Positions 49,145 through 61,437 of a DNA stretch of 64,000 nucleotides are shown here, piece after piece; the first letter of the stretch is position 1; every line of letters starts with the position of its first letter. The notes beneath the pieces are model-generated. The model was not told the origin of the DNA, made no database searches, and saw only the letters and a list, made by a program, of their open reading frames with translations. The DNA comes from Argentina anserina (lineage: Eukaryota > Streptophyta > Magnoliopsida > Rosales > Rosaceae): contig NC_065874.1 of assembly GCF_933775445.1 (NCBI RefSeq), positions 14,465,001 through 14,529,000 of the forward strand, read 5' to 3'. The position numbers and the translations under genes are program-made.

Positions 49145-51031
49145 ATTTATAGCGAGGGCGCAAGGAAAACGAAAAGACGAGAAACAAGGACAGAGAAAGT
49201 AAACAAGGAAGAGAAAGAGACAGAGATTGAGTTGTGTCTTCTGTAATCTTCAAGAAGGTAACTTGAGCTTACTGTCGTGTCTTGCCTGGATTATTTAACA
49301 ATGGGTTCCTTCCTGCAACTATGTTCTGATAATCTTTGCGTTCATCTTCATTTTAATGCTCTAGACCTTTTCAATTTCAAATTCTAAATTTTGATTCAGT
49401 CTATTGGGTTATTCGAAGTTGATATGTTTCCAGAGAATAGAGTTATTCTCTGAACCATGATTTGTGTATTGAGTTTGAATGGTCTGGGTGCTTCTTGCTT
49501 TGGGTTGTGTCGGTGAAACAAAGATTTGGGGACTCTGGGTCATATTGTATTGAGTAAGCTGATCAAAATAGATTCTTTAAACTGATGTTGTTGGTGGCTT
49601 GGACATAATGTGAGTGGCTCCTATATTATGCACATTTTTGTGTGTATAGTTTTACATGGCTCTGTCAGTTGAATTCGGGTTCTTGAATGTTGCTCATTTG
49701 AGAGTTTGATTTCAAGTTTTAGTAATAAGGAATCCAGGAAAATAGTGAGTCAATGTTGTTAGATTAAGTCGGGGATTGGATCGTACATAGGATGCCCTGG
49801 AAGTTAATTATGTTCTGCATGTTGGATTTTCTGTTTGGAGAATGGAATGAAATTGTCAGTATTTTCACCTTGAGGAGTTGAAGTTGAGTGCGGTCTGAGA
49901 TGTGTCATAAGATTGACATTTAAGCGCTTAGTATACGTTGGCCATTGCAGTTATTTGTTTTTTTTTATTTCATAATAATGTTACATAGGCCTTCTTATTT
50001 CTGTTATGATGGCAGTTTATTCTTTCAGTCATTTAGACAACATGGGTTCTGGTTTCTCTTTTGAATCAAGACAGCTAAGACTGTGAGTCTGCATCACCTA
50101 AGTTATACCTTAGGATTTTTATTTGTGTACAAATACATACTTGTAGCTTGCATAGTTGAGGTCGGAGATGTGATCATAACACGTGGACTTTTCAGACACT
50201 GTATTGTTCATTTGTGCGATCAAAATTGCATAATTACTTCACTGTTTCATATTTCATTTTCTGTTCCATTTTTTTAATCATTCTGTTCCTTGTTGGCCAT
50301 TAGTATATGTAAAGTTTAACTTATGCCTGTTATGGCAACATCCTCATGTTGGAAATTATTACAGCCTGTGTAATTTTGGTGGGACTATCTAATTTCATTA
50401 TTTGTACTGCAGGACTGCTTAATATGTTAACTCTTTCCTTTGGGTGGGTTTCTAATTCCACAATTGTTTCTTCTGTTCTTCCTCTCAGGTTTAGAGAGAC
50501 TAAACAGATGAAGGATGGCTTGATATCTGGAAATAGGTTTGCTTTCCTTTGCCAGGATATCATGGAACTTGAGTCCTCAATTAGATCAATCTGCCAACAA
50601 AATCTGTTGTAATGCCCTTAACAGGGTTTGGAGAACACAACATATACTTTAAGAGTCAGGTGAGTACCTATTTCTGTATCCTTCCAGGAACTGGTGTCAC
50701 CATTATATTACTGTAGTTATTAAGGTAAGTTTACTAGGTATGGTATCCATAAGTCATTCATGTATATTCATACACCCGTATTTAACAAGGAAGCTAAGGC
50801 CATTTCCTTGGTTCAGACCGCTCTGTTGTGATGCAGAATATGATAACATTGTTGGACTTTAATTAGTGTATCGGTAGTATTAGAAAGTATGTCTGGTGAG
50901 AGGAACTTTGTTATATCACTTATATATATCGAAATTTTAACACATGCTTTGATCTCCCAGGTTTGAGAGGTAGGAGAGTGGCCTGTAATATACTGACTGG
51001 AAGATACTGAAGAAACTACTTCAATTCTGGC
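49145..51031 (+). promoter_or_regulatory. Promoter and multi-exon 5' UTR of the FRS gene
   Basis: A TTTATAGC box at about 49145 precedes a purine-rich probable first UTR exon ending CAAGAAG|GTAACT near 49257. A second UTR exon is likely at 50489-50659 (CTCTCAG| and GTCAG|GTGAGT), and the third starts at 50961 after CTCCCAG and runs into the ATG at 51032. A spliced UTR upstream of an uninterrupted coding exon is common among FAR1-related genes. Other upstream ATGs in the UTR could damp translation. Confidence 0.55.
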
Positions 51032-53287
51032 ATGGATCTGAACACTGAAGAAGGATCCAATACTGACAATTCAGATGAGGAAATTGAGTACACAAATTTG
51101 ATAGAAGAGGCAGAATTGCAAGATTGTACACGATACAGAGGGAAGCTATATAAGGATTTGACATTAGAGGATTTGAAGGGAGTTGAGTTTAATAGCATCG
51201 AGGAAGTGGACAACTTCTATATTTACTATTCCCTAGCCAAGGGGTTTAGTGTAAGGAAGTATAAGCTCGACAAGAACCGTTCTGGTACACAAGTTATTAG
51301 AAGAAAGTTGGTTTGCTCAAAGGAAGGTAAGCGAAAATCTGCCCGGAAAGATACTATTAGTCATCAGCAAGGGTCAAAGGGGAAACATGACAATAGTCAG
51401 CATTGTCAACAGGAACTGATGGTGATCAGTGGGCAGAACCCTCACAAAAAGCAGTGCACTTACACCAGACGAACAACAAGAATGAATTGTCCAGCAAGTT
51501 TTACTGTTAGGCTGTGTACCAAAAGGGGGGTGTACTATGCCTCAGAGTTCATAACTGAACACAACCATGCTTTGGCTGCACATCGTCAGTCTCAAAGTTT
51601 GCACCTCAGAAAGCATGATGTTACTCAGGTTAATGCATCGAGGAAGGTTTCAGTGAGAACATGCGATGCTTATGAGTTCTTAGTTCACCCAGTCAGAGGG
51701 TATGAGTTTGTTCGGTTATACAACAAACCACAGGGTGAAAGGAAAGAAGTTGTGATGGATGGGGATGTGCAATCATTGGTAACTTGGATGAATCTCAAGG
51801 CAATGGGGGACCCCCATTTTTATTGCATATTCAGTGTTGATAAAGAGGGGAGGCTTGCAAATTTGTTCTGGCGAGATGGGCAGTCGTTAATGGATTACAA
51901 TGCTTTTGGTGAGGTATTGATTTTTGACAGCAGTGAAAAATGCAACATGTATGGCAAGACCTTGGCTGTATTTGTCGGGTGTAATAACCACAGAGCCACA
52001 GTCCTTTTTGGTTGTGCATTGTTAGTAGATGGAACTGAGGAAACTTATGATTGGGTTATTACAAGCTTTCTGACCTCCATGCATGGGAAAAAACCAACTT
52101 CAGTTATCATAAATAGTGATGCAATATTCAATGTGGTAACAAAGTTTATACCAGAGGCCAGACACCGACTTTGTGCATGGCATGTGGGGAAAAATGGGTT
52201 TCAGCATTTGAAAGATGTGGATACACTGAGACATTTTTACTATCTGATTTTTGCTGGTCTTACTGTTGAAGAATGGGCAAGGGCTTGGCAGTACTTTGTG
52301 ACATTGAACTGCCTGGAGCACAATGAATGGGTGACTGATATGTATCATAAACGTGAAAGGTGGGGGGAGGCCTTTTTCCGAGACCATTTTTTTGGAGCAA
52401 TCTGCAGCACCCAGCGATGTGAGGAGATCCATAGAAATCTTGAAGAAGGTATTGACCTTTATATGAACATGTATGAGGTGTTGCCCCGGGTGGAGAAAGC
52501 GATTGAGCGGATAAGAAATCGGGTTCTACAGGATGGTTACCGATCACAGAACTATAGCCCAGTATGTGGAAACCACATGCGTTGTTTGCAGGAGGAGATC
52601 AGTAAAAAATTCACCCGTGACATATTTCTTTTAATCCAAGAGCAGATTAATTTTGAGTCCAACTTTGTTATTGGGCAGAGAGGTGTTCATCCAAAAACAG
52701 GTGCATCATTGATTTCGCTGATGCAATATGGTAAGCCTGATCATATGTGGACTGTGTCGTACCAGTCTGATGAAAGCAACCCAACATTTGTGTGTTCTTG
52801 CAAACTGTTCGAATCTGATGGCATTCCATGTTGTCACATTTTTGCCGTCATGAAATTTGAGATGCTTACAACATTCCCAGAATCGCTGGTGAATAAAAGG
52901 TGGACAAAAGAAGCCACTGTTAAGCGGACATTACCAAGTTCTGGCTTGGTTAGTAATATGTCTGTGCAGATCACGCGGTATGGTGAATTAATGGCAGAAT
53001 GTGCTAAAATCTGCCATATTTCTTCCTATAGTGAGGAGGGGTACAATGAGACCAAAGAAGCTCTGAGCCAGCTGAAAATACGATCCCAAAAATACTGGGG
53101 TGGAAATGAGTTTCAAGATAGTGTCCTTTCCCACAACCAGCCCATGAATTTGACTCATCACCCCGAAGAAGCCCGGGCATTTGAGTTTTTTGCTGGGTAT
53201 GAGAAAAGTAAAAATGCTGCTTTGGGCTCCAAAATAAGTGGACTTCCAGATTTCTTTCAATACTTCAGGCCCTTTCCCAATGTGTGA
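51032..53287 (+). CDS. FAR1-RELATED SEQUENCE (FRS) protein
   Basis: Single coding exon, 751 residues. The N-terminal FAR1 DNA-binding domain (about 52-175) starts EFNSIEEVDNFYIYYSLAKG and carries the WRKY-GCM1-type C2H2 zinc site across VCSKEG, MNCPASF and TEHNHAL. A MULE-transposase-like domain follows (about 290-390), with VLIFDSSEKCNMYGKTLAVF, LFGCALLVDGTEETYDW and RHRLCAWHV. A SWIM zinc finger (CSCKLFESDGIPCCHIFAV) starts at residue 588. FRS proteins are domesticated Mutator-like transposases acting as transcription factors in the nucleus, the founders FHY3/FAR1 in phytochrome A signalling. The usual TDQD block is NSDAIF here, consistent with loss of transposition. No terminal inverted repeats flank the gene, which supports a host gene. 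The exact FRS member cannot be named without alignment. Confidence 0.96.
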   Translation: MDLNTEEGSNTDNSDEEIEYTNLIEEAELQDCTRYRGKLYKDLTLEDLKGVEFNSIEEVDNFYIYYSLAKGFSVRKYKLDKNRSGTQVIRRKLVCSKEGKRKSARKDTISHQQGSKGKHDNSQHCQQELMVISGQNPHKKQCTYTRRTTRMNCPASFTVRLCTKRGVYYASEFITEHNHALAAHRQSQSLHLRKHDVTQVNASRKVSVRTCDAYEFLVHPVRGYEFVRLYNKPQGERKEVVMDGDVQSLVTWMNLKAMGDPHFYCIFSVDKEGRLANLFWRDGQSLMDYNAFGEVLIFDSSEKCNMYGKTLAVFVGCNNHRATVLFGCALLVDGTEETYDWVITSFLTSMHGKKPTSVIINSDAIFNVVTKFIPEARHRLCAWHVGKNGFQHLKDVDTLRHFYYLIFAGLTVEEWARAWQYFVTLNCLEHNEWVTDMYHKRERWGEAFFRDHFFGAICSTQRCEEIHRNLEEGIDLYMNMYEVLPRVEKAIERIRNRVLQDGYRSQNYSPVCGNHMRCLQEEISKKFTRDIFLLIQEQINFESNFVIGQRGVHPKTGASLISLMQYGKPDHMWTVSYQSDESNPTFVCSCKLFESDGIPCCHIFAVMKFEMLTTFPESLVNKRWTKEATVKRTLPSSGLVSNMSVQITRYGELMAECAKICHISSYSEEGYNETKEALSQLKIRSQKYWGGNEFQDSVLSHNQPMNLTHHPEEARAFEFFAGYEKSKNAALGSKISGLPDFFQYFRPFPNV

Positions 53288-55631
53288 CAACCTTTGCAGG
53301 CATCAGACGCCGAGAAAAACTGATCTTCGATTCAAGGTTAGCTGGTGTCTTGGGTTGCATTGTCATATATTTTGGGTTTCCTAGTGCTACCCAGATCACA
53401 ATGCTTTTGCACTAGTTTATTCATATGTGGGAATTTTTTGTCGCCCACATTCATGGAGAATTCATAACTCCAATTTTTGCACTAGTTCATGCATAGGTGG
53501 GAAATATTATCTGCCTCAACTGTTCATGATAGTCTGGTAATAGTTGACTCTTATTATTTTAGTGCGCATGGCCGTGAAACTAAGTGCATATTTGGGAGAT
53601 GGGGGCAAAGCCTTGGATTATCGACAATTTTTATGGCTACTTCAAATTCAGGTGTACACTGTCATCTGTTTTCCAGGTAATCTTAACTGTTGGACATCTA
53701 CCTATTGTAACTATTTTGATCCCAAATGTATTATGTCTTAATATTCTAATTTCCATATTAAGGATTGTTACTGATGACTCAGTTATGTTGATTGCCATAT
53801 AACCAATTGCATAGTTGAGCTGTGGCAATTACAACATGTGCCATAAAGGTCCGTTATGAAAAGATTCTGCATTTCAATGTAAAATTGTACTTGGCACTTT
53901 GATGTAGCCAGGCTTGACAGAAACCAATGGCCTCAGTATGCCATAGTGTAGTCAGCCATGGTTGTTGCTCATTAACTGTAGCTACACTGTCTGACTCTAA
54001 GAACAGTTGCATTTTTTCCTGGTCCTGAGAATAAAAGTAGGTTTTGGCGATTTTTGTTTTTCTGTATCCGTGAAGTCAGAATTGCATCCTTCACAATTCA
54101 TCTGTTACTCCCGTCTATGCATTGCCTTTGACTTCTCAAATATGATACTCTGATTTGGCTGACACTATAAAGTCACACCTATTTAACTACATTCAGTCTG
54201 CATTTTCAGGGGACATGAAATAGTTCAGCTACCTCCACATCATGCCGTAAACAAGCTTCACTTCAGAACATGTAATTGAATTGGTTGTAGACTTGTAGTA
54301 CTCGTTCGTTGGCAGAACAATCTACAAGGAAGATATATATTTATCATACATGTTGGACAAATGCAACCTGCCCGTGCTAATTTTTTTTCTTATTGTGTAA
54401 GATAACAGACATGTTAGTTCTTCTTTTCACTGTTAAGTAATTTCAAATTTCTACTTCAAGTTGTTCACGTTTGTTCTATTTTCCTGAGAAATTACCTAAT
54501 TCCGGCTCAGTGAGTAACATATATGACCATGTTGACCTTAACTTGCACAACTCATCCATTTCCCATCAGATCTTTACCCCAGCCTTTATACCTACAGGGA
54601 TGATCGGGTGGAGTTTCTGATTAGTCAGAAAAGAAGAACAAAAGCACATAAACAATCTCTTGTTTATGCCAGTGTTGTCACCGCAGCATGGTTCAAACTT
54701 CAAACAAAGAGTTTTGCTGCAAAATTGTTTATGTTCCTGTTCATTCTTGGAGTATGGCTTTTGCAACTCTAGTCCACAGGATCTCCCCCAAAGACCCCAA
54801 AACCCATCTGCCTCATGGTAAGTATAGTACGCGAGGTCAATGTAGTGCTTTGAGTTGATTAGGTCGAAATCCAGTTTGGTAGGGATCCTGATCGAGTAAC
54901 ATAGGTCTCTCTTCGATGCAAGGTTCCTCTTTATAGGAGGTCTAATGACTCCAGTTGGGACGATAAAGCTACAATCAATGTTATAAAAAGCAGCTGCCTA
55001 AGCGCTAGGAGGTCGGTTTGCTTCGGCGGCCATCCTCGGCGTTTTGCGAATTAGGCGGCCCTAGGCGGTCAAAAATCAGTTGACTAAAAAAAACTAAAAG
55101 AACCTAGAGATTTAGTATTGCATTTGTTTTATAATTTATCTTTTATTTTAATATTTTTATATGGACTTTGCACTTAATTTATTGTGAATTTAGATTATTT
55201 TCAAAATTAATATTAAGCATCATTATATATTTTTAATCATAAAAATAATTTACATATTTAATAATTCGAAACCGCCTAAGAGGCCGCCTAGCCGTCTAGG
55301 CGCTAGGAGGTGGTTGTCCACTTGCACACCGCCTAGCGCTTTTTCCAACCTCGGCTAAAATAGAATACTAGTCTAGTTACTCTAGTAAATTTCTACTCGA
55401 GACGCATAGTTCCTACCATATTTAACTCTAGTTTGGTGATTAATACATCTATCCCAAAAGAAATGTAATAACTTAGGTTCTTTACTTGAAGCCAGTTTAA
55501 ATACAGTATGTAAAGACCAAGCATTAGTAACAATGTTTCCTGTAGAAGGATGAGTAACTAATTGATATACACATATTCTAGTTCAATCTAATTAAAACAG
55601 AATCCGTATTCTACTTCTAAGTTTCTAACCC
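53288..55631. other. Region between convergent genes, with a MITE-like repeat
   Basis: The first part is probable 3' UTR and downstream sequence of the FRS gene; ORFs here are short and unrecognised. At about 54985-55344 a repeat rich in GCGCTAGG/CCGCCTAG motifs has roughly inverted ends (AAAAAGC... and ...GCGCTTTTT), the look of a small non-autonomous DNA element. No target duplication was found. Confidence 0.5.
54985..55344. mobile_element. Putative MITE with CGCCTAGGCG-type motifs
   Basis: The two ends (AAAAAGCAGCTGCC at left; GCCTAGCGCTTTTT at right) are approximately inverted. Repeated GGCGGCC, CTAGGCGG and GCGCTAGGAGG motifs occur in both ends around an AT-rich core. Boundaries and superfamily are uncertain. 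Confidence 0.5.
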
Positions 55632-57661
55632 CTAATTCCTTCCATTTCTGTATTTGAAAGCAAACAAGACGAAGAAAAATAAGAAAGGCACAAGGGACAC
55701 TTTCCAAGGATTAGCAGCATGCCTGTGGAGAAATGAAAACTGCACTGTCGAGCTAATGCACTGGATACACGCAAGAGCTAATCCAAAAATTTCAGGTAAG
55801 ATACCCCATATTATGTTACCGTCGGATGTGATTCTTCTTTGTTTCATGGCATTGAGAGTGAGGTCCAAGATGCAAACAAGTACAGCTACAATAGACAACA
55901 GCATACCATATAACGCATAATGAGGCTTCCGTGGGGTGGACACCTGATCAAAAAATGCTGAAACAGCCTCAAAGCCGAAGCCAGTGACTGAAAAAATCCA
56001 GACTGATGAAGGAATCTACAAAATGGAAGCCAGTAGTTGACAATAAGATCAACTTAACATTAAAATGAAAAGAAGAGGTTCAATTATAGTATTTGGTTTT
56101 GATGATTACCCTTGTCCCAGGGCCAACATTTGCCCCAAGGCCAACTGCAACTGTGGAAACAGGAATCAACGTCTCGGTATTGGAATTTGAAATATTAAGG
56201 ACCTGAAAGTATGAGTGATAAGAAGCTAAGAACTGTAAGATTGTTCATATAATTGTGAAGTTCAAAAAAAAAAAAAGGCATGCTGCAATCAGTGAAAAAG
56301 AAGTTGCATTATAACGGTTCAATAATGGTTTTCAGTTTTATCTAATCCTTACTGCGTGGCCTGGTTCGCTATTGCTGGTAACCGCATGACCAGAGGATTC
56401 GGATGCAACACTAAGCAAAGGTGACAAACTGAGGTTGGAATCATCATGCCCCTGATAGAAGAAATTATTCACATAAAACATTAAGAAAATCCTGCAAGAC
56501 AAGTATAAGAAAGAGGATTATTTATGCTTGACATTACCAGTGCCTGGTTTGTCTCGCCATAGTTGTTGTAATCATGGGAACCACGGCTATGTACAGGCGA
56601 ACTGTTTTGTGTTGAATCATTGTTGTTCTCGACAATGTCCACGACTATTTGATCAGTGGAAGGAATAAATTCCATGACGCCATGCCCATTAGAGTCAGTT
56701 GAAGAAGGCTGTGCCTCCGATGGCTTGGGAAGGTGCATTGAGCTAACACCACCACATTCTTCGATGAAGTTGCCTTGGCAAAGAGGGCATGCCACATTGA
56801 AATCCACAGTGGCAGAGACCAGTTCACGACACTGGTGACAGTAATACCTGCGGTTAACATAGATGGCTTCCTCTGTTCTCTCTGTTAGAACAGGATCATC
56901 TTGATGCAAACCATTTATTCCTGCAACACAAGCACAACAATGACCAAAATTCCTGCAACATTTGCTCCAGAAAATTAAAAAGAAAAATTGGTTCCTTGTG
57001 TTAATCTTAGTTCCTGTAAATTGCTCACCACTGATAAATTGGAATGCAGCTTGTGAGACCAAGATTGCAATGCGGAATTCCTACAATATTCAAGATTCGG
57101 AAGATGTAAGCCCCATACGTGGATACCTATCAGATTAACTGTTGAAAGTATGCATACATACATTATAGGAATTTTTGCATAAATACCTACATGTGTGTAA
57201 CAATTTTTTGATCGAATAACAACTAATAGGCTACAACGAGTCAGTTGTGAGTCAAAATCACTACTAGAAAGAAAGATTTATGCCACAAGACCAAACCGTA
57301 ACTGAGTTTAACAATTTGTGCATATGTATTCAACAACTACATCCATGTTCATTTCTAACAATGAAAAGCTTGAACTTTTGTCCTCCATGCGTGTAATGCT
57401 GCTGAAGCAATAGGATCGATAATGAAAGACACAAACAACGTCCGAAAGCTACCAAAAATATATATTCCAGATCAAATTGAGAGAATTGAGAGAACAAAAC
57501 TCAACCTGGTCAGCTCTGCGAATAGCTACTGCTGCTTCTTCATCGTGACGCAACAAGCGAAAGCTTGGGCTGCGGTTCTTGACCCGGGAATAGAGTTTCC
57601 TCCATCTTCGGCTTCCCATGGATTTCTCTCCAATCAGTCTCTCACCCAAATCGTTATCCAT
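55632..57661 (-). CDS. Zinc-ribbon protein with C-terminal membrane segments
   Basis: Six exons in transcript order: 57661-57506, 57080-57029, 56920-56538, 56451-56353, 56202-56110, 56015-55632. All junctions are GT-AG and in frame, giving 388 residues. The N-terminus is basic (GSRRWRKLYSRVKNRS). EFRIAILVSQAAFQFIS follows, then a zinc ribbon, YYCHQCRELV to ACPLCQGNFIEEC, matching the N-terminal ribbon of plant RING-H2 E3 ligases of the RHC/RDUF type. There is no RING finger. A Ser/Asn-rich linker leads to a C-terminal domain starting IPSSVWIFSVTGFGFEAV, with about three hydrophobic spans (HYALYGMLLSIVAVLVCILD, IFGLALACIQCISS, VSLVPFLFFFVLFAF). Membrane location is inferred. Function is unknown to me. 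The alternative is that two genes have been joined, but consistent phases argue against it. Confidence 0.78.
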
Positions 57662-60127
57662 GACCTCCCCAAATCCTACAGTAGTGTCAGCTCTTCCCGG
57701 TTTCAGGTGCTCGCGCTCAGACGGCTAATTCTACAGGTTGCTTGTCGGAGGTCGAAAGCGATTACTGATGGCTGGCTGTATTACTGACTGAAGTCTACTT
57801 CAGGGTGCTTCACATTTGTAGGAGGAAAACCGGTTACTTGGGGAAGTCAAAAAAACCAAGCAGAGTATTGAGGGATGACTCATGAAATTTGAGGGAAAAC
57901 CGGTGGTAACAAGATCTAGTGTTGAAGCAGAGTATTGAGGGATGACTCATGAAATTTGTGAGCGCTCGTAATTTATTGCCCTAAGCAAGTCATGAATTTA
58001 CTTTGACAATAAGACAACAATTGATATATCACAAAATTCGGTACAATATGAATCGATGGTTGTACTTGAATGACAACAAATTGCAAGGGTACATGGCAAA
58101 AGAGACGTCCAACACTATTTGGTCCAACACTATTTGGTCTTGTAGCACCTTTAATATTATGTCTCCGAGGTTCTCCTAATTACACCTTTAATATCCGAGA
58201 TTAATTACATCTTTAACATAATTACAATACGACTATGAGATGTGTTCGAGGTTCATTTAAAAGCAGATCTCATAAATTTAGGCCTTAAATGTCTTAATTC
58301 TATGTGTCAAGTTTAGTCACATAGACACATTATATTATTTCCAAAACTATGCAACATCATAATTAAGTAAAAAGACCATTAAATCATTTCAAATCTAATG
58401 GTTATTATTTATTTTGAAAATATCTAATGGTTATAATTTGTTCTTTACATTTGACTTCGTTTTTCTCTCAATTAAATGTAATTACTTAATGATAATTTCT
58501 TATCTCTTTAGTTTCAAGGATCTCATGAATTTAATTAATATCTTAGTATATTTAGATCTTTTGACTTTCTTCAATTTACTAGTTAGTGTAACTGTGCAAG
58601 GAAATAAACTTTTTCATAAATAAATTACGATTTCAATATGAATTTTGTTAGAATCACACAATATATTTAGTGCAAATTATATATTTTGTTGATAATATAT
58701 AGGGCCCTTATATATATATATGTGCATATTCATATGTATTCAAATATGCAAAGCAAATATGCATTAAAAATATATATTTTTTAACCATCTTTTTTTAGGA
58801 GTTTTTTTGGTTTTTTGGTAATCAAAGAAAAAACAAATTGAAGAACAAATATTTGAGAAAAATATATTAAGGAAAAAATAGAACTCAAATATATAGAATA
58901 CAATATGGTTTTTTGATATTAAAAAAAACAATTATATTTGGAAAAGATTTGATGGTCTTTCTACTTAACAATGATATTGCATAAATTTAGAAATGACATG
59001 ATGTGTCTATGTAACTAGACTTGACATATATGATTAAGGCTAACAATCATGTTCCTTCACTTAATTATACCATTAATTTTAAAATGCTATCACAGCCGTA
59101 CTTTAATCAAATGTAACTAGAATACTAGATCAAGATCAAAATGGGCTAATCCTCTGTCTTTTTTCTTCTCCCTCACTGAAATTTTTGTGAAACTAATTTT
59201 TAGGATCGATGCTTATGTTTCCCATGTCCCTTTTATGTAGGTACCAAAATATTTACTCAGACATGGTAGCTGTTGTTACCAAGGCATCACCATGCATGAA
59301 TATGCCTTGTCTCATACGAATAAACATTACAAGTATTATGGTGCATCCATGATATCTACCAGCCATAGGATCACTATATTTTTATCAGCAAAAGTTATAA
59401 ATCTTTGAAGTCCCCTACTAGAAATCAAGGAGAATGATGCGGAACAGGAGTATGAACTGTAGGATCAAGAAAACTTCTTATTAAGTTACAGGGGCCGGTA
59501 CCAACATTGCAACTTCTTAACATATTACAGATTGAGAGTTAGTATCAATGGGATAAATTCGGTGTCCCAAAGGATCGAAATACCTTCTAAATGAGTTATT
59601 TATTGACACCTCAAGCTACACAAACTCATTATATCGAAAAAAAAAACTACACAAACTCACTGACTTGTTCTGTGGAACATCAAGTTGGGAAAAGCAACTC
59701 GAGATCAACATGTTTACAGAATGCTTGGACTCTCAGAGGCAACCCTTTTGGAGTCACATCCTTTAGAGTCAAACGACTGAAACTCCGCCCTGCCATATTT
59801 AGAATCACATCCTTTTGGCCTTCCTTCAGATTAAATGCTATTGCGATGCTTACTGAGTTACTATGTATGGTGTACATACATGTTACGTCACTAGGATTGA
59901 ACCGGAAGTTGGAGTCATAAAATGAGAAAAGAACATGTGGAAACATTCTCCTAATAACTACAAAATGAGGACGATCACACTCACGATTGCTCATACTGAT
60001 AGTAAACACATTCCGAAAGCAAGTTTGGAACTCAAATCTTGGAGGTCAAAGTCGATGTAAAAGCCACCCAATATGAAGCCTAAGGAAGAACTTAATTTGT
60101 ACACGTTTTTATGACTTAAACCAGCGT
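57662..60127. other. AT-rich intergenic region
   Basis: Contains a short tandem duplication (GCAGAGTATTGAGGGATGAC at 57857 and again at about 57927). From 58200 to 59100 the DNA is very AT-rich with TA runs near 58705. A minus-strand frame at 59680-60009 is open for about 105 codons but starts from no clear exon and has no family I recognise, so it may be a gene fragment. Confidence 0.4.
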
Positions 60128-60383
60128 GTTGAGTTCGACTTACAACGTAATTGAATTTGTGTGCAAGAGGTTGAGATAAGTGAGACCAAGAACAATATAA
60201 TCAACATGATAACCAGTCTCTTTCGTGCGTTGAGTTCGACTTACAACGCAATTGAATTTTTGTGCAAGAGGTTGAGACAAGTGAGACCAAGAACAGTATA
60301 ATGAACACGATATATAACCAGTCTCTTTCGTACGTTGAGTTCGATTTACAACGTAATTGAATTTGTCGCGTGCAAGAGGTTGA
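60128..60383 (+). repeat. ~101-105-bp tandem repeat, 2.5 copies
   Basis: Units starting GTTGAGTTCGACTTACAACG at 60128, 60229 and (with one change) 60334. Each contains GCAAGAGGTTGAG, and the first two contain GTGAGACCAAGAACA. The third unit is partial. It is non-coding. Confidence 0.92.
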
Positions 60384-61055
60384 GCTTTTGCCTTTTTGAA
60401 ATGTTTTTTTTAGGGGGTTGAAATGTTTTGATTAGGGAAGTGATAATTAATTGCAAATTCTAGTATGCGCTGCTATATGGCTGTTTAGGGTTTTGATCTA
60501 GCAGCATAGGTCTCCCTTTCGTACATGGAAGTTTGACTCTATTGCGAGTACAAAATCCGGGGGTTTTGTTTACGCAGCTTGTATCTTCCTGGTCCGATTA
60601 ACCTGTACAAATCCGGGGTTAAAATCAAGGACCAACGGTGCACCGGCCTATGACTCTCTAAAACTTAAGTTAGGATCCATGGAAAGACTTAAGCTTGTGA
60701 GATAAAGACTTAAGGATACGTTACCCTTTAAGGGGAGGTTTCTAGCTGTCTTTATAGGCGCGTTGGGGGAGTGTTGCTTCCATTTCCCGATATGGGAGAG
60801 TGCTCATACAATATGTTTGTACTACTTTGGCGAGCTACTTTGGCGGCGCCGAAAACGGCGCCCGAGCTAGTGGTGGCATGGCCTGCCCTGCCAGCTCAGT
60901 GCCCCGCCGTGCTCAGTGCCCTGCAAGCCAGGCGGTCGGAAAAAGGGAGAATCCAGCAGGCAATTACCATGTTCAGGGGAGGTGTTAATAAGTCCCCGGT
61001 CAAGGCGATTTCTTGGGTGGGGAGTTTAAATTTCCATTGCCAACGAATTCCCAAG
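60384..61055 (+). other. Probable retroelement LTR or leader sequence
   Basis: GC-richer than its surroundings from about 60720 onward. It leads into the tandem repeat and gypsy-type coding region downstream, so it is probably part of the same element. LTR ends could not be placed because the right end lies outside the window. Confidence 0.35.
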
Positions 61056-61437
61056 TTGGAGTGACCTAGGATCTCAGTGCTAGGCTCGAAGGTTGGCTAG
61101 CAGTCGGAGCATCCATGGATCCAGAGAAAATTAGCGAGTGATCTAGGATCTCAGTACTAGGCCCGGAGGCTGGCTAGTAGTCGGAGCATCCATGGATCCG
61201 GAGCAAATTGGCTAGTGACCTAGGATATTAGTGCGAAACCCGGAGATTGACTAGCAATCAAAGCATCCATAGATCCAGAGCAAATTGGTTGGTGACCTAG
61301 GAGATATGCTAGGCCTCGAGGTTGTCTAGCAGTCAGAGCATCCATGGATCCGGAGCAAATTGGCTAGTGATCAGTGCTAGGCCTGAAGGCTGAATAGCAG
61401 TTGGAGCATCCATGGATCCGGAGTAACTTGGCGAGTC
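61056..61437 (+). repeat. ~76-bp tandem repeat, five copies
   Basis: The anchor GGAGCATCCATGGATCC, or a close variant, recurs at about 61106, 61182, 61260, 61335 and 61402 (spacings 76, 78, 75, 67). Units also share CCTAGGAT and TTGGCTAG motifs. It lies upstream of a TATA-like box (TATATAAAG near 61766), within the putative retroelement's 5' region. Confidence 0.93.

Noticed and set aside
59680..60009. Minus-strand ORF of about 109 codons
   Set aside because: It begins at a non-ATG codon, the nearest upstream sequence is in another frame, and I recognise no family. It is kept only as a possible gene fragment.
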